From: Ramazzottius varieornatus
Taxonomy: Eukaryota > Tardigrada > Eutardigrada > Parachela > Ramazzottiidae
Reading direction: 5' to 3'
Assembly: GCA_001949185.1 (NCBI GenBank)
Contig: BDGG01000007.1
Location: 248,001-312,000 of the forward strand
DNA: 64,000 nucleotides
A program made the translations under genes and the position numbers. Under the pieces are notes generated by a model. That model was not told the origin of the DNA. It made no database searches and saw only the letters and a program-made list of their open reading frames with translations. Numbering within the stretch: position 1 is the stretch's first letter; every line of letters starts with the position of its first letter. Below, piece by piece: positions 45,996-64,000 of the stretch.

Positions 45996-47524
45996 AGAAC
46001 TTTTTACAATATTTATTGTTTTTCCGCCTTCTTTTACGAAATTGAACAGTCCGGTTTCTGCTGTTTTTATCTACAAATTGTTTTCCATTCCTACTGGCTC
46101 TACAGCACGTCCCAGTTTCCACATTCAAACTACGATTTCGCGTGCAAACTTTGATCTTTCTTTTGTCACAAATGTTCCTTTTCTAACCAGTCGCTTTGCT
46201 CTCAGTCAGTTTTGTTCCCACTTTATTCGGGAAAATCCAGAAAAGAGTAAAGCACTTCTCACTTTCGAGTCGATCTTTTCTTGGTTTTTCGTCAGTCCGC
46301 TGAGTTTTGATGCAAGTTTCTGCGATTCTAGATCTGTAATCGCTAGCTAGCACCGCACTAGGCAGACGTCGTCAGACAAAAATATTGACGTTGAACTGTG
46401 CGAGTTCCTTGTAGAAAGCTCAACGTAGGTCGAAAACGTGGCATGGTTCAGTTCGAAGAAAAATGAGTTGGGCATTCTCATTCGGCATATTGGAACAGAA
46501 CACTTCGGAACCAACGTGCGCATGTTTTCAGTAAATTTGTTCGGAATCTGTGGCGGTGGTGGCTACACTTCCGTGGAATTCGATCAAAAGACGCTTCACT
46601 TTCTTGGTGTTCTTTGTAGTCCGCTGAAGACGTTTGGTTTCGAGTTGTTGAATTTAACGTTTTGTCAGTTTTGGGTGAACCACCGGAACCGTCGCAGGGA
46701 CATTCCTGATCACCTACCAGCAGGGTCGCAGCGGGCCCCAATGCCGGGAGCGTCGATCCATCCCGGGATGGATAGCTCCGAAGAGCTCAGTGACCCACGA
46801 CACCCGAGTAGAGCGACTCGGGAGGCTGAACTAGCGACCTCGGAAGAAACTAACTGCGCCGGGGTGTGAGAGGGGCAGCACCAACAAGGCAGCCGATTCT
46901 ACATACGTGATACCCGATTTGGCATCATACAACTTATCCATGCTGAGAGATGTTCAATACGAACCGCCTCTCTTGCGAATCCGTACTGCTGTTCTCGCAC
47001 TCTAGACCATAAAGTTCAACTTATGCGTTCGACTGTCTCAGATAGTTCATTTTCGGAGCTTCTCATGCTGGAAGCTTAACAGGTGGCGGAATATGACATC
47101 AGCATAGGACAAACTCATTGGGATAGGATACGCAGGCTTCACCGCAGTTGATACACTCTATGACATGTGATGTCATTGCGATCGATTTCCCATTGTGTGA
47201 CGTCATACTTCCTTTGCGACCGCACCTTCTTTTTCTGCATCAACAAACGCTGCTCTTGCTCCTCTTTCATCAACGAGACCTAATGATCCCCACTGCCCCT
47301 CTTGTCCTCTACTCTGCTCCGGGAATTGCAAGGATCCCTGCTAACGATGAATCAGTTTTCTCAAGCGCTTCCGGATCACTTGTGTCCAGAACGAATTAAC
47401 TAACTACCATGGCGCACCTTGATCCTTTAACTTGAACTGCTTATGCGAACACCGCGCTGATCATCTGCCATATGGTGCACTCTGCGTTTTCCTCCATGCG
47501 AGATCGCCACACAGTTTTTTAGCC
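45996..47524 (+). other. Intergenic, SLC35B1 to NF1
   Basis: 3' flank of SLC35B1 and upstream region of NF1. A 143-codon plus-strand ORF at 46438-46869 has no recognisable domain and a C-terminal half of mixed composition, so it is not called as a gene. No repeat was recognised. Confidence 0.45.
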
Positions 47525-60748
<13,224 letters not shown>

Positions 60749-61821
60749 CCAGTGAAGATCAAACAGAAACTAATGCTTTTGCTGTATTTTTTCACGCTTT
60801 GCTCAAAATGCACCAAAATGAATGGAAATCTTCACTGATGTATTTTAGTTAATGTCCTATTTGCGCAGCTGTTTCAACTGTTTTACGCTGCACAAGTTTG
60901 TCTTGTTTTACCCATTTTATCCCACCCCCTTTTGCACAAACTGTTTTGTAATGTTTTAAGTTTTTCATATTTTTACTTGGCTAGTCTTTGGGTCGGTTTT
61001 GTATTTGTAATGCTAGCTTTTTGCACAGTCTGGCTTGTACACTGTAGTGGCAATCACCTCGGTCTTACTTGCACTTTCTCACGATATAATTGTGAAAATG
61101 ATGAACGAGCTTCTGAAACGAACCGCAAATACTCAGGACACCGACAACTGGTGTCACTCAGATCGGTATCTTGAGTGGTGCGTCCTTCCATTGTCGCTAG
61201 CTGGAAGCGTGCGCCACTTGGAAAACTCGACAAGGCGATTTGCGCACGTTTTCACTTTATCAGCTGAGAGCGTGCGCCACTCGAGAAGACAAGCTGGGTG
61301 AATTCATTTGCCGACATCCCATCTATCGGTTGGCACGTTTATGGAAGGTCTTTCGGTCTCGCGGAAGAAGCCTGTCGGTTCGTTCTTGATACCGTACATT
61401 GGTGCTGATCGGTGTGAAGGTGGCTTCCGTATTTGGCGTGCAGGATAAGGCGCCATGCTTGCCATGGTATGCAAACAAAAGCCCGGCTAATTATATCTTA
61501 TCAAGCTCTGCGATTTGACGTAATGCAAAATGCTGCCGGTCTGTCCGCGACACGAATGTGGAGATGTATTACCTGTACATACAGACAGACTACGTAGATT
61601 CTATTTTTGAGCCCCGAAAAAAAACCAGACCGAAGCAGCGGAGACTGATGAACGATCGGAAGAAGGCAGGTGAGATTGTCAGGCATCGCTGGGAACCTTG
61701 CTGGCAGATCGGGAACGACTCTGAACATTCTCATTCCGAACTTATCGCTTCTCTTATCGCTGATATCCAAGACTCACTCGCGGAATTCTTTGTCTATATT
61801 TCGTGGATCGAAACAACAATC
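60749..61821 (+). other. Intergenic, NF1 3' flank to troponin T
   Basis: The AT-rich NF1 3' UTR occupies roughly the first 350 bases. A double hairpin element follows at 61162-61321, then the troponin T upstream region. Small ORFs are not supported. Confidence 0.5.
61162..61321. mobile_element. Double AAGTGGCGCACG-family hairpin element (intergenic)
   Basis: GAGTGGTGCGTCC...AAGCGTGCGCCACTTGG and TTTGCGCACGTTTTC...GAGCGTGCGCCACTCG, separated by CTCGACAAGG. It ends TTTGCCGACATCCCA. It is one of the few clearly non-intronic copies. Confidence 0.85.
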
Positions 61822-63637
61822 ATGTCGGACGACGGAGGATGGATGAACGAGTACGGTAGAGTGTGACTGTCCGAAGAAAAAAATGGGCAAAATGCCCTGA
61901 CTATAGTGACAATCCATGATCCATGTGCTTTATTGCAGAGAGGAGGAAGAAGTGGATGAAGTGCAAAACGAAAACCAAGAGTGAGTGAAAATCTTCCGAG
62001 GCGAATATCGACAGTTGGCAAGTGTGGTTCATTTTTGCAGGTCCGTCAAACCGGAAAAGGTTAAGAGGTATGTCTCTTTTTCCAGCAATTTACTGGTGAG
62101 ATGGTAATGGTACGAGGTCTTGGCAAATTTTGATTTTTTACAGGAAGGCACCGGTTCAAGGAGAGAAGCCAGTGGAAGAAAAGTCCGAGGCTATACTCTT
62201 GATAGAACAGAAGAAGAAGCAAGCTGAGGAGGAAGAGCTGGAAAAGATCCGGCAAGTGGAGGAGACTTTGCGCGAACAGCGTGAAAAGGAAGATGCAGAA
62301 CTCAAGATTTTGAAGGAAAAACAGGTTCGTTCACATTCCACCGTAAGTATTCCAGTGTTGGCTAACCGGTCATCCTGATACACAGGCGCAAAGGAAAAAG
62401 GAGCGCGAAATGGAAGATGCAAAGTTCGAAGAGCAAAAGCGTCTGCTGGAAGAGAAGCGCAAGCAGGAAGAGGTCAGTCTTTAAGCTGCATCCAGTTGTC
62501 GGTGATTAAACGAACTGACCGTCCGTCTGTATCTGCGGTCTGTTTTGCTCAGGAAGCTCGTAAGCAAAAGGCGGAGGAGGACAAACGCCGCAAGCAGGAA
62601 GCTGATGAGCGTCGCAAGGCGGCTCAGGTTGTGGCACAAACTGGCGGACGCAACTTTGTCATTGAAAGAAAGGCGGACAGTGGTGAGACCACCATCGACA
62701 AGGTAACCGCCGTATCGCGTTATGTAACCGTCACAGCCAAATGCTGACACGTGTGCTTTTTGATTGCAGTTCTTGAACATCTCGAAAGCCAAAGCAGAGA
62801 TGTCGCTGAACACGGGCGAACTGGAGTCCCTCAAACGCCGAACTATCGACGAGCGTGTCAAACCTCTGGCTTTGGAAAGCTTGGATTACGAGGGACTGAA
62901 GGTCAAGGCGGAAGAGCTGTGGAAGACGATCGTGCTGCTGGAAACTTCGCGCTACGATCTGACTGAGCGCGCCACCCGACAGGAGTACGACGTAAGTTGA
63001 AGTCAGCAAACGGAACGTTCTACGTACGTCATCTTAGATGGCGCACACTTGCGGTCAGTAATAACGGAGACGTGCGCCACTCACGATGACCACACTGTAC
63101 GTTTCGTTTGCCGGCACCTCCTGGTTGTTGGGGTGTGGACTAGATTCATTCTTCGATGGGGTGCACTGAAATTTTCTATCTTGTGCTTTTTCTTTGGGAC
63201 TATAGTTGAAGCAGCTAAATGAACGGCAACGTCAGACCAATGCCAAAAAGTCAGCGGCCGGTGACGCAGCTTCCGAGAGTGGTCGCTACCCTCCCAAGGT
63301 TCTGCTCTTCAGCAAGTACGAGCGTCGTACCGACAGACGAACCTTCCAGGAGCGCAAAGCCATCTTCGATGAAGAAAACCGCAAAGCCGAGGAAGAAGTT
63401 AAAGGCCCCAAGCCCAAAGTCAACCTGGTTGGATGGACAACCAAGCCACTAGGGGAGCAAGAGGAAGGTCAAGAAGAAGAAGAAGAACAGGGCAACCAAC
63501 AGGAGAACAAACAAGAGAACCAGGAGAACGACGAGCCCGTCGGTAACAATGACAATGACTACAGTCAACAAAACGGCCATCAAGAAGAAAGTGCAGTCGC
63601 AGCTGGTGGCGAAGAGGAGGAGGAAAGCGTCTGGTAA
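61822..63637 (+). CDS. TNNT: Troponin T, invertebrate muscle type
   Basis: The tropomyosin-binding subunit of the troponin complex on thin filaments. Eight exons: 61822-61855, 61941-61980, 62041-62067, 62144-62324, 62386-62472, 62553-62702, 62770-62991 and 63206-63637, in phase, giving 390 residues. The short acidic N-terminus (MSDDGGWMNEYEEEEVDE) is spread over tiny exons, as usual for the gene. A highly charged coiled-coil follows (LIEQKKKQAEEEELEKIRQ, KRRKQEADERRKAAQ). Then come the conserved NFVIERKADSG, LKVKAEELWKTIVLLE, RYDLTERATRQEYDLKQL and KVLLFSKYERRTDRRTF blocks. The C-terminus is an acidic Glu/Gln/Asn tail (EEGQEEEEEQGNQQEN) that vertebrates lack and arthropod-type TnT has. Exon 2's acceptor could be two bases upstream, but only 61941 keeps phase. 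Intron 7 has a hairpin element. Confidence 0.93.
63033..63121. mobile_element. AAGTGGCGCACG-family hairpin element
   Basis: TAGATGGCGCACACTTGC...GACGTGCGCCACTCACG, then CGTTTGCCGGCACCTCC. It is in troponin T intron 7. Confidence 0.8.
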
Positions 63638-64000
63638 AGAGATGGTAAATTTCAGAGTACTTTATTCTTCAAATATTTTGCGGATATCCATCCACTACCC
63701 CTGCTCACCATTGCAAAACAGAGACTGGGTCCCTCTGCCGGGGATTAGACTAAATATCAAACACAATATTGACATAAACGAAACGCTCTCTATATCGCTG
63801 TTGAACAGACGCCTGAACACGTGTCGTTTCAGATTTTATCGACGTCGTAAAAACGTGCATCCTACCTACGGATCCCTCTGAATTTTCTCTATTGCAGTAT
63901 TTATTCGCCCTGTCTCGACCATATATAATTATCCGCGCAGATCGCCTGGCTCGTAAGCCTGCAACTTGGTTCTCATACGGGCAACGCCCTAAATCGTGTG
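63638..64000 (+). other. Troponin T 3' flank
   Basis: Presumed 3' UTR and downstream sequence to the window edge. A 110-codon frame overlapping the troponin T end is not supported as a gene. Confidence 0.5.

Noticed and set aside
46438..46869. 143-codon plus-strand ORF between SLC35B1 and NF1
   Set aside because: No recognised family or exon continuity; could be chance in a non-coding stretch.

Overview
This is a eukaryotic, animal-type nuclear contig. Coding sequence is split by many short introns (about 50-700 bases) with ordinary GT-AG borders, both strands carry genes, and the proteins are typical of animals: neurofibromin, troponin T, a 53BP1-like protein, PIWI, ARMC8, ANKRD13, SmB, SLC35B1 and ketone-body CoA transferase. 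The acidic, glutamate-rich tail on troponin T and the compact layout fit an ecdysozoan with a small genome, perhaps a tardigrade. That placement is an inference. Exon borders were read by hand from splice signals, reading-frame continuity and family similarity.

Layout, left to right. 1-835 (-): 5' end of MCM3, running off the left edge. 1391-1652: small Tc1/mariner-like MITE. 1755-3176 (+): decayed 53BP1-like pseudogene. 3425-4584 (-): ARV1. 5544-7901: pogo/Tigger-like DNA transposon with recognisable terminal inverted repeats and a broken transposase. 7944-8604: non-autonomous hAT-like element with a perfect 8-bp target duplication. 8815-12559 (+): apparently intact 53BP1-like gene (Tudor and BRCT domains). 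13755-16248 (+): SLC9B/NHA cation-proton antiporter. 16249-19995: gene-poor stretch with a periodic short motif, a long hairpin, an unidentified ORF and a 50-N gap. About 23.75-20.0 kb (-): divergent PIWI gene lacking two catalytic aspartates, possibly a pseudogene. 24037-26603 (-) and 34214-36203 (+): two inverted SCOT (OXCT) paralogues. Between them, all on the minus strand: SmB, an RRM protein with an Asn/Gln/Gly-rich tail, and a BTBD-family BTB-BACK-PHR gene. 36736-39408 (+): ANKRD13. 39943-43978 (-): ARMC8, divergent from 44417-45995 (+) SLC35B1. 47525-60748 (+): complete 27-exon neurofibromin. 61822-63637 (+): troponin T.

The most striking feature is a family of foldback, MITE-like hairpins built on AAGTGGCGCACG...CGTGCGCCACTT. 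They occur at about 20 loci across the 64 kb, almost all inside introns, singly or as two or three hairpins in a row. One copy interrupts the Tigger-like transposon, so the family was active after that insertion.

Most genes are unrelated housekeeping or muscle genes without operon structure. Possible shared promoters lie between divergent pairs (ARMC8/SLC35B1 438 bp; BTBD/SCOT 666 bp).
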